From Corythucha ciliata (Eukaryota; Arthropoda; Insecta; Hemiptera; Tingidae), in assembly GCA_038030265.1 (NCBI GenBank), contig CM075942.1, forward strand, positions 68,452,926-68,516,925: a stretch of DNA of 64,000 bases, given 5' to 3'. The position numbers and the translations under genes are program-made. Positions 21,605 to 31,300 of this stretch are shown piece after piece; position 1 is the first letter of the stretch, and each line of letters starts with the position of its first letter. A model generated the notes under the pieces. The model searched no databases and was not told the DNA's origin. It saw nothing but the letters and a program-made list of their open reading frames with translations.

Positions 21605-24499
21605 TCAGAGCAAGTTCGACCCAAGAAGCAGCCGGAGGTAATTCTTCCTAAACACGATAGGGCAATTCATCGATCTCAGTCGAATTGGAATCGAATTCCA
21701 TATCTTGGCCGCAGTGACCACAAAGCCCCTCTGAAAGGAGGTTGTACGGTGGGCCTCCACGACCAAATCCAACCCAGGGGCTCTCGTCACTCGCTGTCTG
21801 GTGCTCCCCTTGAACGTGAAGAGTTCGAATAAATACGTAGGCTTCTTGACCAAGAAAAGTTTGAAAAGAAAGCACCCCATCATGAATTTTCTCCTTACCG
21901 CCGGCTTGAGCCACCCAAGCTTTTCGTAATAAAAGGTTATGGGGCTGTCATACGGCAAGTCATAAACAAAACGCACGGCTGCATTGAAAGCACGTTCAAT
22001 TCTTACATCGTTTTCAACGGAGATGCTGCCATGGAACACCAGACAGCAGTAGTCCAAATAAGGCAAAATGAGAGACTTCACCAAGTGTATCCTTGTGCGA
22101 ATCGGGAGACAATCCTTAACCGCAGAAAGCCTCGCAAGGGTGCCAAACACACTACCGCGAACCTTCCTAGAATGGTCAAGCCACGAAAGATGCGGGTCCA
22201 GGGTGACCCCCAAATAAGTGATACGATCATGCCAAGGCAGCGAGCCGGAACCAAGCCTAAGTTGCGGGAGAACGGGACGAAGTGAATCAACGTTAGCTCT
22301 CGACCCCATAAGCATTGATTTGCACTTTTCAAGATTCAGAGACAGATGATTGCTGTGAGCCCAATCCACAACAGCTTGGAGGTCCTCCTCAATTAAGTCA
22401 ACCGCCTGATTAAAGTCGACTGGAGAGAATGAAAAATACAATTTTACATCATCGGCAAACAAATGATAGCGGCAGTACCTTAGGCACCTGGCCAGATCAT
22501 ATAGGTAAATACAAAACAAAAGAGGGGCAAGAACAGACCCCTGGGGCACGCCGCAGGAAACCAGAGAACACTTCGATCGTGAACGCGTATGTGGACAAAC
22601 AACTACCTGACTTCTATGAGATAGATAAGACTGGAACCATGCGATGACACTCCTAGAAAAGCCCAAATCAGCCATCTTCCTGAGCAAGGTAGTGTGATCA
22701 ACCCGATCGAAAGCCTTGCTAAAATCTAACAGGACCACCGCCGTCACCTCTCCCCTATCCATTGCCTGCGAGACATCATGGGTCACCTTCAGGACAGCAG
22801 TCTGGGTACTGAAACCACGTCTGAAGCCCGATTGGAGAGAATCAAAGGCACCCCTAGCCACCAAAAACTCTGTGACCTGGCCAAAAACGATCCTCTCAAG
22901 CAGCTTGGAAACACAGCTTAAGATGGAAATTGGCCGAAAATCTGAAGGACCTGCCGGTCTCGCTACTTTCGCCAAAGGGCAAACCAAGGCCGTTTTCCAC
23001 AGACTTGGGAAGGTTGCCGACTGAAGGGAGAGATTGAATATATCAACCAACGGAGCTCCCGCTGAGGAGAAGCAGCTCTTAATGTCCCTAAGACTGAGAT
23101 CGTCAATACCCAAGGAATCAGACTTCGAGCCAGCCAACGCCACCGCAATATCCGACTCCGACACGTCACTGAAGAAGAAACGGTCATCCTCAAACGGAAC
23201 CTCAGGGACAGAGTCAACTGAAGCAGGCAACCCAGTGCCAACAGAAGAAAAATGAGAACAGAGAGCGTCAATCGAACAAGGCAGCTCTGGCGTCGGACTT
23301 CCAATTTTACCTATCCCAAGAGATTTCAATCTCCGCCAAATCTTTACCTGGTCAGATTCCTCAGCTAATAGCCCGTGGAAAAAGTCACGCTTAGCCCGTC
23401 TGACCATTGTGACAACACGGTTTCTCGCCGCCTGGTACGCGCACCAATCCTGCCGACACCGGTGCCTCCGAAACCGTCTCCTAAGCGCCTCCCTACTCCT
23501 AATCTCGGCCCTGATCTCGTCCGTCATCCAAGCAGCCCCCCTCCCACCAGCTCCAGAACGAAAAGCCTTAAAAGGGGCATGACGGTTCATTACATCCGTA
23601 ATTTTCTTGTTAAACGTTGAAACCTTGGCATCAATTGAGGTCTCCGAATAAAGGCGGCTCCAGTCCATACCACGGAGGTCATTTTCAAGCTGATCAGCAA
23701 CTACGCTTTTATAGCAACGCCTGATAACAACGGGGCCCCCCTGGATGACCACCCTAAACCGACAGATCACGAAAATTAAATCATGATCTGACATTGAAGG
23801 CTCGCGCTTCTGCCCAAAAATGTCCTCAGCCAAACTGTGGTCACCTGCAACGGCTATGATGTCCAGCCAGGAAGAAGACTGGGACGGTGTTAAAGATCGG
23901 TGTGTCGGGTCGAACGGGACAATACTAAGATCGTGGGAAAAAAGTAAATTTTTAAGGTGGGTGCCCTCAAAGCCCTCGCCACATAGATTGGCGTTCAAGT
24001 CACCGACAAAGAAAAAGTGCTGAAATCCGGATCGCGCAAGTGAAAGGGAGCTCTCAAGCTCGCTACCAAACGCCACTCCCGGTGGCCTATAAGCAAGTAA
24101 AACGCCGAAGCGAGAGTCCCCAACTCCAACCTCCAATACTAAAAAATCAATAATCGATTGATCCGAGGAGGAACAAACAACACTAGCCCCACCCAGCGCA
24201 TCCCTAACGTAACATGCAACCCCACCACCACGCCTGTCCACCCTGTCCTTACGATGGATCGTATAATCAGGCAATTTGAAATTACTGTCCGGCATGTCAG
24301 GGTCCAACCACGTCTCCGAAACGCATATCACGTCGTAGTCAAGGGGCTCGAAGTAATCACGAAAGTTCTCAAATTTACCAATCAGTGAACGAGCATTGAT
24401 ATGACAGATGGATAACGAGTCCTGCATCAAATCAGGCCAGAGGAAACAATCCAGTAACCGGTAACGAAGTAGAAAGGACAGGGAATCTGAGGACAACAC
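21605..24499 (-). CDS. CR1-type LINE ORF2: endonuclease-reverse transcriptase
   Basis: This 964-residue frame has an APE-type endonuclease at about residues 28-245: CHINARSL, VSETWL with the metal-binding glutamate, FVGDLNANL, SWLDIIAV and MSDHD. After a linker, RT spans about residues 470-760, with DFRPISILSCVSKLLERIV, motif A LLDFSKAFDRVDHTTLL, motif B CGVPQGSVLAPLLF and catalytic FADD. A conserved C-terminal region ends RLLLGSNLL. All catalytic motifs are present, so it could be active in target-primed reverse transcription in the nucleus. The first few residues may be upstream of the real start, since the conserved part begins near DSLSICHIN. Confidence 0.92.
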   Translation of the reverse strand: MLSSDSLSFLLRYRLLDCFLWPDLMQDSLSICHINARSLIGKFENFRDYFEPLDYDVICVSETWLDPDMPDSNFKLPDYTIHRKDRVDRRGGGVACYVRDALGGASVVCSSSDQSIIDFLVLEVGVGDSRFGVLLAYRPPGVAFGSELESSLSLARSGFQHFFFVGDLNANLCGEGFEGTHLKNLLFSHDLSIVPFDPTHRSLTPSQSSSWLDIIAVAGDHSLAEDIFGQKREPSMSDHDLIFVICRFRVVIQGGPVVIRRCYKSVVADQLENDLRGMDWSRLYSETSIDAKVSTFNKKITDVMNRHAPFKAFRSGAGGRGAAWMTDEIRAEIRSREALRRRFRRHRCRQDWCAYQAARNRVVTMVRRAKRDFFHGLLAEESDQVKIWRRLKSLGIGKIGSPTPELPCSIDALCSHFSSVGTGLPASVDSVPEVPFEDDRFFFSDVSESDIAVALAGSKSDSLGIDDLSLRDIKSCFSSAGAPLVDIFNLSLQSATFPSLWKTALVCPLAKVARPAGPSDFRPISILSCVSKLLERIVFGQVTEFLVARGAFDSLQSGFRRGFSTQTAVLKVTHDVSQAMDRGEVTAVVLLDFSKAFDRVDHTTLLRKMADLGFSRSVIAWFQSYLSHRSQVVVCPHTRSRSKCSLVSCGVPQGSVLAPLLFCIYLYDLARCLRYCRYHLFADDVKLYFSFSPVDFNQAVDLIEEDLQAVVDWAHSNHLSLNLEKCKSMLMGSRANVDSLRPVLPQLRLGSGSLPWHDRITYLGVTLDPHLSWLDHSRKVRGSVFGTLARLSAVKDCLPIRTRIHLVKSLILPYLDYCCLVFHGSISVENDVRIERAFNAAVRFVYDLPYDSPITFYYEKLGWLKPAVRRKFMMGCFLFKLFLVKKPTYLFELFTFKGSTRQRVTRAPGLDLVVEAHRTTSFQRGFVVTAAKIWNSIPIRLRSMNCPIVFRKNYLRLLLGSNLL

Positions 24500-24870
24500 T
24501 TCAGCAATACCACGAAAGCACAGACTAGAAAATACACATCAACACAGAAACAAAAGCGTTCATCAACAGAGCAAATGAACCCACATGATTCCCCATCCAG
24601 CACCAAATCATTGTGTATAATTTTGGGACGAAAAAACGAACGTACGAATGACAAAGACCTAACTCTATTTGGGAAAATGGGAAAGACAATTCGAATATAA
24701 AAAAGAGTTAATTGGCATCTAAAAAATCGTGACAAAGTAAAAAATAAAATAATGGTAATGAAAAAACAGCAGCATACACAAAGAATATTACGATACAAAA
24801 ATAAAACATAATAACAGCCAAAACAGCAGAACCAGTAAGTCAGAGCCGATGAAACCAAGGCGGCTAATTG
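24500..24870 (-). other. ORF1-ORF2 spacer of the CR1 LINE
   Basis: About 370 bp of AT-rich sequence between the two element frames. A hydrophobic minus-strand frame of 143 codons overlaps the start of ORF2 in another register. It looks like low-complexity noise rather than a gene. Confidence 0.5.
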
Positions 24871-25977
24871 CTATTTTAACCACCGATTTAGGTCCTCAGG
24901 TCGGCTGATAGTGGAGGCCGGAAGGCCTTCCTTTTCACGCACGAGGATGCGTCCGTTTGCCACCCAAACGAATTGAAGCTTCCCACTCCTCATCAATTCC
25001 CTGGTCCTTGAGAGAATCCATCTATTTTGGCCGGTTAAACTCTCATTAACATGAACCGGGACGTTAGGCCCTTCCTTAAAGCCGATGTCACGGAGGGAGA
25101 GAGAGCGCTTCACTTTCCTTTGCTTGATTAGCTCTTCCCTCTTTCGCTCATTTCTAAAGTGAACCAGGATAACAGGAGGCCTTGTGGGGACACCACCACT
25201 TGACACGCGTCTAGCCCGAGATGTTGGAACACGGACTACCTTTTCGACGTCCTCAGAAACAAGCGGCACGCTCAAAGCCTGAGAAGTAGCCTGAAGAATC
25301 TCCCGTAGGTTCTCCGACGGAGACGGGGGCACCCCTGAAATTTCCAACATATGGCCACGCTTCTCTTGTTCAGAGATATTGAGCCGAGCTTCTAAATCGG
25401 CGACTCTTTTTTCCAACGCAGCGCTATTAGATGCAAGGCCATTACTCTCGCCCTCCAACGTACTGACTTTAGACTCCAGAGCCAAGACCTTAGCTCCCAG
25501 GTCTTTAATGGATCCATGACACATTTCCAACGACTGGATGAGATCCTTGTGTTTCTCATTGACGTCCTTTGAAAAGTTAGATAATTCTTCCTTTAGACAT
25601 GAAGAGTCACTCTGAAGCTGCAGGAGGATCCCCATCATAGCATCAAGCCTGTTAGATCCAGAAGAATCCGATGAACCACTCGACTCTACCGGCGATTTCG
25701 TCACCAATGGGTCACCGTCGCTTGAAGCACCCCTGGGGACTCCCGCAGACCGCACAGGGGTACCCTCTCCCCTTTCCTTCCTCGCACGTGAGCTGCATTC
25801 AGGGCAATTGTAACTGAGTTCCTTTTTATCCAGCTTCATCACATTAAAGTCCTCCTTCGAAATCCCGACGCATTTGAGGTGAAAAGTGCCGGAGCACTTG
25901 AAACAGGAAACTCTGTAAGCGTTATGAACGAGCGTGACGCTGCACTTCAAACACTTTCCCACCTGCGACATGGTCAC
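24871..25977 (-). CDS. CR1-type LINE ORF1: PHD-finger and coiled-coil nucleic-acid-binding protein
   Basis: This 368-residue frame starts MTMSQVGKCLKC. Residues 9-60 form a PHD-like C4HC3 finger (CLKC, CFKC, FHLKCVG, CPEC). A Ser-rich linker follows, then a coiled coil (about 110-210: leucine and hydrophobic heptads around ALESKVSTLEG and LEKRVADLEARL). The C-terminal domain (about 212-368) has MLEISGVPPS, VILVHFRNERKREELI and LTGQNRWIL. This resembles the baculovirus-FP-like ORF1 domain of insect LINEs. Such proteins bind element RNA and act as chaperones. It is in the same orientation and 371 bp upstream of ORF2. Confidence 0.88.
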   Translation of the reverse strand: MTMSQVGKCLKCSVTLVHNAYRVSCFKCSGTFHLKCVGISKEDFNVMKLDKKELSYNCPECSSRARKERGEGTPVRSAGVPRGASSDGDPLVTKSPVESSGSSDSSGSNRLDAMMGILLQLQSDSSCLKEELSNFSKDVNEKHKDLIQSLEMCHGSIKDLGAKVLALESKVSTLEGESNGLASNSAALEKRVADLEARLNISEQEKRGHMLEISGVPPSPSENLREILQATSQALSVPLVSEDVEKVVRVPTSRARRVSSGGVPTRPPVILVHFRNERKREELIKQRKVKRSLSLRDIGFKEGPNVPVHVNESLTGQNRWILSRTRELMRSGKLQFVWVANGRILVREKEGLPASTISRPEDLNRWLK

Positions 25978-26387
25978 TCGGAAAAAGAGAAGAAGTTATG
26001 CGAAGAAAACACCCTGAAGTTTTTAATCCAGTAGTAGCCTTTTACAGTGTGTTGCGGGAAATAGTCGCTCTCCCAATCCTTTCTTTCACAACGGTGAAAA
26101 AGAAGAGAAAAGGACAACAAAATAAAAGCGACGAATCAAAGGTCAATAGATTTTAGACCCCTTGCATAAAAACACACAAAAAACTGGAAACCCACGAGGC
26201 CGAGAGAGTTAAAGTAAAGTAATTAATTACTTACAGGTATGCTTCGCAAAAATTTTTACCCGAGCAGAGCACGTGAAAATCGAGAAATTCACGAGGATGA
26301 ACGCACAAACCACCAGGGAAAGCGATTTCACGAGGAGGAAAGATCCGTTAAAAACAAAACGCACGAAAGAAACTTCCCAGTACCCTC

Positions 26388-26428
<41 letters not shown>

Positions 26429-26595
26429 GAGTTATCTTGCGAACGGCAATGTACTTAAAAGAAAAAGTCGATACGCAGCACTATGCAAAAAAAAACTGAA
26501 GCAAAAGCAATGAAAAAACCGAAAAATCAAATGAAATGGCAAGAGCGGAAACCAACACGTCCGACCAGTCAACTCCTCGAGCGCAAAGTTTTCAA
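25978..26595 (-). other. 5' leader of the CR1 LINE
   Basis: Non-coding sequence upstream of ORF1. It includes an uninterrupted A run of about 33 bases at 26391-26423 on the plus strand. A lysine-repeat open frame across this run is an artefact. The leader merges with the family B array near 26595. Confidence 0.5.
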
Positions 26596-27420
26596 TTTTC
26601 TAAATATTAGCGCAATTTTCGCAGTTCTAAGCGCAATTTTCTTTTATAGATATAGATAATTGCTTCTTTTCAGTTCTAGCCGTGAACTGTGCCGTAACCG
26701 TTTTCAAACCTAGCAATTTACATCTATCCATTCACTTCAGTCAAAAAATAATCATTTTTAAATTATAAATTTCACGACACTAAATTCGTGAATTAGTGAT
26801 GTTTCTCAATTTGAGCTGGGAATTTTCGCTTTTTCTAAATTTTAGTAGCGTGGTAGCATCTCCAACCCGTGCATTACCTTCTGAGTTTAGTCAATTTTTG
26901 CCAAGAATCGGCGTTTGACTCAATTTAAGCTGCAAATTAACAATTTTTTCCATTTTTAAATGAGAATTAGCACTTTTCCCCCAATTTGAACTGAAAATTA
27001 ACGTTTTTCTTAATTTAAGGTGATTTTTTTCAAGTTTTGCCGCGAATTACTGATTTTCTTCATTTTGTATCCGCGAATTAACGTTTTTCAACAACTTTAT
27101 CTGCAAATTGCAAATTACCGATTTTTCAAAAATTTCAGCTGTGAAATAGCGTTTTGTGCTAATTTTGCGGCCATTCAGCATCCTATTCCCTTTTTCATAC
27201 GCGAATGGGCGATTTTACGCCATTTCAGTTTGTGAATTTGCCATTTTTTTCCAATTTAACATGAAAGCGTCTTTTATTTGTCAATATTATAGCGTGTTTT
27301 CTCAACTTTCATCGCGGCGTTTGCCCAAATACAACACTTTTGCGTTGATTTCCACAATTTATTCGTAGAATGGCCGCCGTGTACCACGAATAAGTGATTT
27401 TTTTCTTAATTTTAGTCTGG
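26596..27420 (+). repeat. Family B array, right part
   Basis: Starts with units related to 20670-20740 and contains the right copy of the 236-bp repeat (26641-26876). It then continues as about twenty units of GCGAATTAGCG type. The last units (27335-27420) are colinear with 49415-49500, down to ACGAATAAGTGATTTTTT versus GCGAAATGAGCAATTTTTT. This shows a dispersed element with an internally repetitive body. Confidence 0.8.
26641..26876 (+). repeat. 236-bp direct repeat flanking the CR1 LINE (right copy)
   Basis: See the left copy at 20737-20972. The last shared word on both sides is CCCGTGCATTA. After it the left side enters LINE sequence and the right side continues with array sequence (CCTTCTGAG). 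Confidence 0.85.
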
Positions 27421-27690
27421 AAGTTGCATCGCGAGACCACGAGTCAGCCATTAGCGAATTAGCCAAATTAGCAAAACTATGACTATCCGGGGTTCCCCGT
27501 GACAGTTCGCAGGCCGGGATGTGGGGCAAAATTAGCCAAATTAGCAAATTTGATCCCGGACATTTCGCAACCCTATTCATGCGACGCGTTTGGGCATCTT
27601 GGGGCTATGCTGTTCCTGCTTCCTATCTCAAAGATCTGTTCTGACGTTCGATTGTTGGCTGGACGCACTAAAAAAATGACAGTGAACAAG
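27421..27690. repeat. Dispersed repeat, tail of family B element (copy 2)
   Basis: Similar to 2095-2335. It shares CTGTTCTGACGTTCGATTG and the flanking 90 bp almost exactly. Here too it directly follows a family B array. Confidence 0.7.
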
Positions 27691-28142
27691 AGCAAGAAAC
27701 AGTACAAAACAAATGTATAAGAATGATCCTCGGCCTCTTAAGTTCTACCCCTGTCGATTGCCTCCTAGCGGAAGCTGGGATTTTTCCTCTGTCCATAAGG
27801 AGAAAAGTCCTGTCGGGCAGATTCACTATAAAACTTATTTCTATATAATAGAAATAATAAGGAGACTTCTCAACTTCCAATTGCTGACCATTGGAACCAA
27901 CTTCCAAACAATTTCCCCTCAACACAGTATACAGTGACCATATGCTCAAACAATTTTAGATTTTAGAAAAGGTCACTAGATTCCGAAGAGGTAGAGAGCA
28001 GTAGACATGTTAAGACCATCACTCCTACGGTTTAGAGCAGCAAATGTTACCCATCTAAGGCATTTCAGGTAAACATAGCTTCAAAGACAAATTATTGCTA
28101 GAAAACATTCCCCTAATCCATCACCTAGTAAATCATAATTAG
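27691..28142. other. Intronic or upstream sequence of the ACSF3-like gene
   Basis: No exon recognised. An in-frame stop lies just upstream of the first exon, near 28129, consistent with a splice acceptor at 28141-28142. Confidence 0.4.
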
Positions 28143-28381
28143 ATCGCGCGAAGAACTTGTCCCGGTATTCAAGCGAGCTTTTCAACATTCCGACTTATGC
28201 GCCGTTCAAGATTCGTCAGGTACCTACTCGTACGGCGGTCTTTTAAAATCAGCTGTCGAACTGTCGCGCGAGATTACTGAAAAACTTCAAGGTCGTCGCC
28301 AGGAACGAGTCACTCTTCTTGTTTCAAACGATGCCAACATGGTCATCGCATTTTGGGCAGTTTGGATGAGTGGACAGATAG
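28143..28381 (+). CDS. ACSF3-like gene, first visible exon
   Basis: Encodes SREELVPVFKRAF through WAVWMSGQI, the N-terminal part of the adenylation domain. The acceptor is the AG at 28141-28142 (tentative). The donor is G|GTTTGT at 28381/28382. The intron that follows is about 6.7 kb and holds most of the repeats in this part of the window. Confidence 0.75.
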
Positions 28382-31300
28382 GTTTGTTTGAACCAACCGT
28401 TGCGCTATACTATACCTATATCCAGTCCAACTCAGTAGAGCCGACACTATTGTCCAAGGCCTAGTAGCCACTACACCTTTCTAGGGTCCAAAATAAAATG
28501 GAAGTGAAAAGGAGGAAGTTTAGGGTTGTAAAAACAAAAGAAGGAAGCGAGAATCGGTTCTCAGCCTCATCTCAGCACAGAAAATCATAGTTCAGCCAGA
28601 GAACTATCAATTCAAGCCCGAGCACAAAGCCAAATAAAGCCAGAGTTTCGGTTAAATAACGCCAAAACTGGCATAATCGGCCACATTTTAACGCGATGCC
28701 AGAAATCTGTCCGGAAACTGCGAATTTTCTCACTTCAGAAATATAGATTTTGCCTATAGAAATTCACTGATCGGCCAGAATATTAACTTTCAGCCTCTGA
28801 GTAGTTTTTAACCCATAAACTAAACATTTGACTCCATTATCGACTATTTTAACGTCTATAGATGCTTCATGCCCGCGAAATATGATATCACCTCTAGAAA
28901 CTCATGGAACTACGGATCCGATCCACTGGTGGGAATAAAAAAAAAAAGGCTTAGAAGCATAAGTCCTAATTACACCAACCGAGTAGCTCGGCCGATTGGC
29001 TGGGCCGAGGCAAAATCACATATGTTCGTCACTCGGCCGAGTACTGTCTATCGTAAGATTACTCGGCCGAGTGGACTGCTGAACACTCGCGGTACGTGTA
29101 ATTCGCCTTTAGGATTGATCTGATGAGGTGACGCCATGATGAACGGTTCCTCACTCCTTAAAGCCCAGAAACGCTCCTTTTCGACTGTAAAAAAAAACAA
29201 CGAATTGACACTGACAGATCGTTGAGAATTGCAATTTCACGGCAATCATAGCCAGGAAATTCCAATTTTGGGGCTAAGTTCCCTTGGAAAAAGGTTAGGG
29301 CTATTATTAGGTTAGGGGACAGCACCCTGAAGAAAAACCGCCATTTCAACATTCACGATATCGCAGGTTTCACTTCCTAATTTCGCGAATTTGAAAGTTT
29401 GTGGGATTGTTTTAGTGGCCATGAATGCCGGGGCGCGATGCGCTCAAATCCAGGAAAATATGTATAGCCAAGAAATTACATATCTTGTAGCTGAAAACTG
29501 CGAAATTGCAAGTTTTGGGTCTGAATATCCGAATAATTGCAAGGTCCTGATCGTCTTTAAATTCACGAATTAGAAATTTTCAGGGTTTTTATTTCTCTGT
29601 GACCGCTGAACCTAAGCTCAAGCTTTACTGAGCTTTACTGGGAACTCAACTGTGGTTGGACCTTGGCTGTGGTTTGACCTATGCAGTGTTATGGACCTTT
29701 GCTGTGGTTCAGAACTTTGCTGTGATCAAACCTTTGCTGTGGTTGAGACCTTTAATGTGGTTAGACCTTTGCTGTGGTTGGAGCTTTGCTGTGGCTACAC
29801 CTTTGCTGTGGTTGGACCCGTGCTGTGGTTAGAACTTTGCAGTGGTTAGACCTTTGCTGTGGTTGGAGCTTTGTTGTGGTGATACGTTTGATGTGGTCAG
29901 ACCCTTGCCGTGGTTGGACCTTTGCTGTGGTTGGCCCTTTGCAGTGGTTGGGCCTTTCCTGTGATTTGAGCTTGGCATTGGTTTGACCTTTGCAGTGGTT
30001 TGACCTTTTCTGTAGTTAGACCTTTGCAGTGGTCTGACCTTTGACGTGGTTAAACCTTTGCTGTGGTTAGACTCTTGCTGTGTTTATACCTTTGCTGTGG
30101 TCCAACCTTTGCAATGGTTGGGCCTTTGCTGTGGTTCAGACCTTTGCTGTAATCAAACCTTTGCTGCGGTTGAGACCTTTAATGTGGTTAGACCTTTGCT
30201 GTGGTTGGAGCTTTGCTGTCGCCACACCTTTGCTGTGGTTGGACCCTTGCTGTGGTTAGAACTTTGCAGTGGTTTGATCTTCACTGTGGTTGGAGTTTTG
30301 TGGTTGAGACCCTTGCTGTGATCAAACCTTTGGTTGAGACCTTTGCAGTGGTTGGACCTTTGCAGTGGTTGGACCTTTGCTCTGGTTAGACCTTTGCTGT
30401 GGTTGGAGCCTTTGCTGTGGTTATAACTTTGCAGTGGTTTGACCCTTGCTGTGGTTAGAACTTTGCAGTGGTTTGACCTTTACTGTGGTTGGAGTTTTGT
30501 TGTGGTTGAGACCCTTGCTGCGATCAAACCTTTGCTGTGGTTGAGAGCTTTGCAGTGGTTGGACCTTTGCAGTGGTTGAACCTTTGCTCTGGTTAGACCT
30601 TTGCTGTGGTTGGACACTTGATGTGGTTATAACTTTGCAGTGGTTTGACCTTTACTGTGGTTGGAGTTTTTTTTTAATCGTGACTCTTCTTAACGCACTT
30701 TATTATTTTTTTATTATGACAATTTTCCATTTTTTAAAACATTCTTTTTAAGTCTACAATGTCGAAAAATGCCTCTCTATGTCAATTCAATGTGGAGCAT
30801 CGTCGTATTGTTTTCACCAAGGCTAAATTTCAATTATTCGACAAATAACAAATCAATTGGTGATTCCCGGTGTTGCTCAACCATCTCTTGGAAGGGGTAG
30901 GGGTGCACCGTCCTCTAGCCCCAGGGCTGTATCCTCCTGTTCAATATCAGGGTCGTCCCTTCTCGCTGACCTCTGTGTTCTCCTGGAACCCCGTAGCCGA
31001 AGTGAAACTGCCCTTATGGTTGCCATTTGCCGTTTTGTCTTTACATACCCCGACACGACCGAGCGATGTTTGTTCCATTTCTCTGCCAGTGATTCCACTA
31101 GGCGTTGGACGAAAGCTCGGAACTCCCTGTGAAGGACGCCTTTGCATGAGGTGATGAGGGGACAGAACGAGCCGTGTAGGTCTTCTGCTGCTGCATCGTA
31201 TTTCCTGTGTTTGGCTCGTGCTGCTTCTTCGGCGACTGCTGACCATTGGCGGGTGGAGTAGAAAGAGGCGTCAGCGTTTATCACGCGGATATCGTAAAAC

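Larger units (their letters stand above)
20973..26595 (-). mobile_element. CR1-type LINE, apparently full length
   Basis: Two long open frames on the minus strand (ORF1 24871-25977, ORF2 21605-24499), a 3' region of about 630 bp, and a 5' leader of about 600 bp. The 3' end reads ATTCCATTCCAT on the minus strand rather than poly(A), as CR1-group elements often end in short repeats. The element sits inside a family B array and is bounded by a 236-bp direct repeat. Both frames lack stops or shifts, suggesting a recent insertion. The 5' end is placed only approximately. Confidence 0.85.

Noticed and set aside
24427..24858. 143-codon hydrophobic minus-strand frame
   Set aside because: It lies in the AT-rich spacer between LINE frames; its Phe/Cys/Leu richness reflects base composition.
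26239..26499. Lysine-rich open frame
   Set aside because: It spans a homopolymeric A run in the LINE leader.
29652..30389. Trp/Leu/Cys-rich open frames (60-91 codons)
   Set aside because: They are translations of the 17-18-bp minisatellite.
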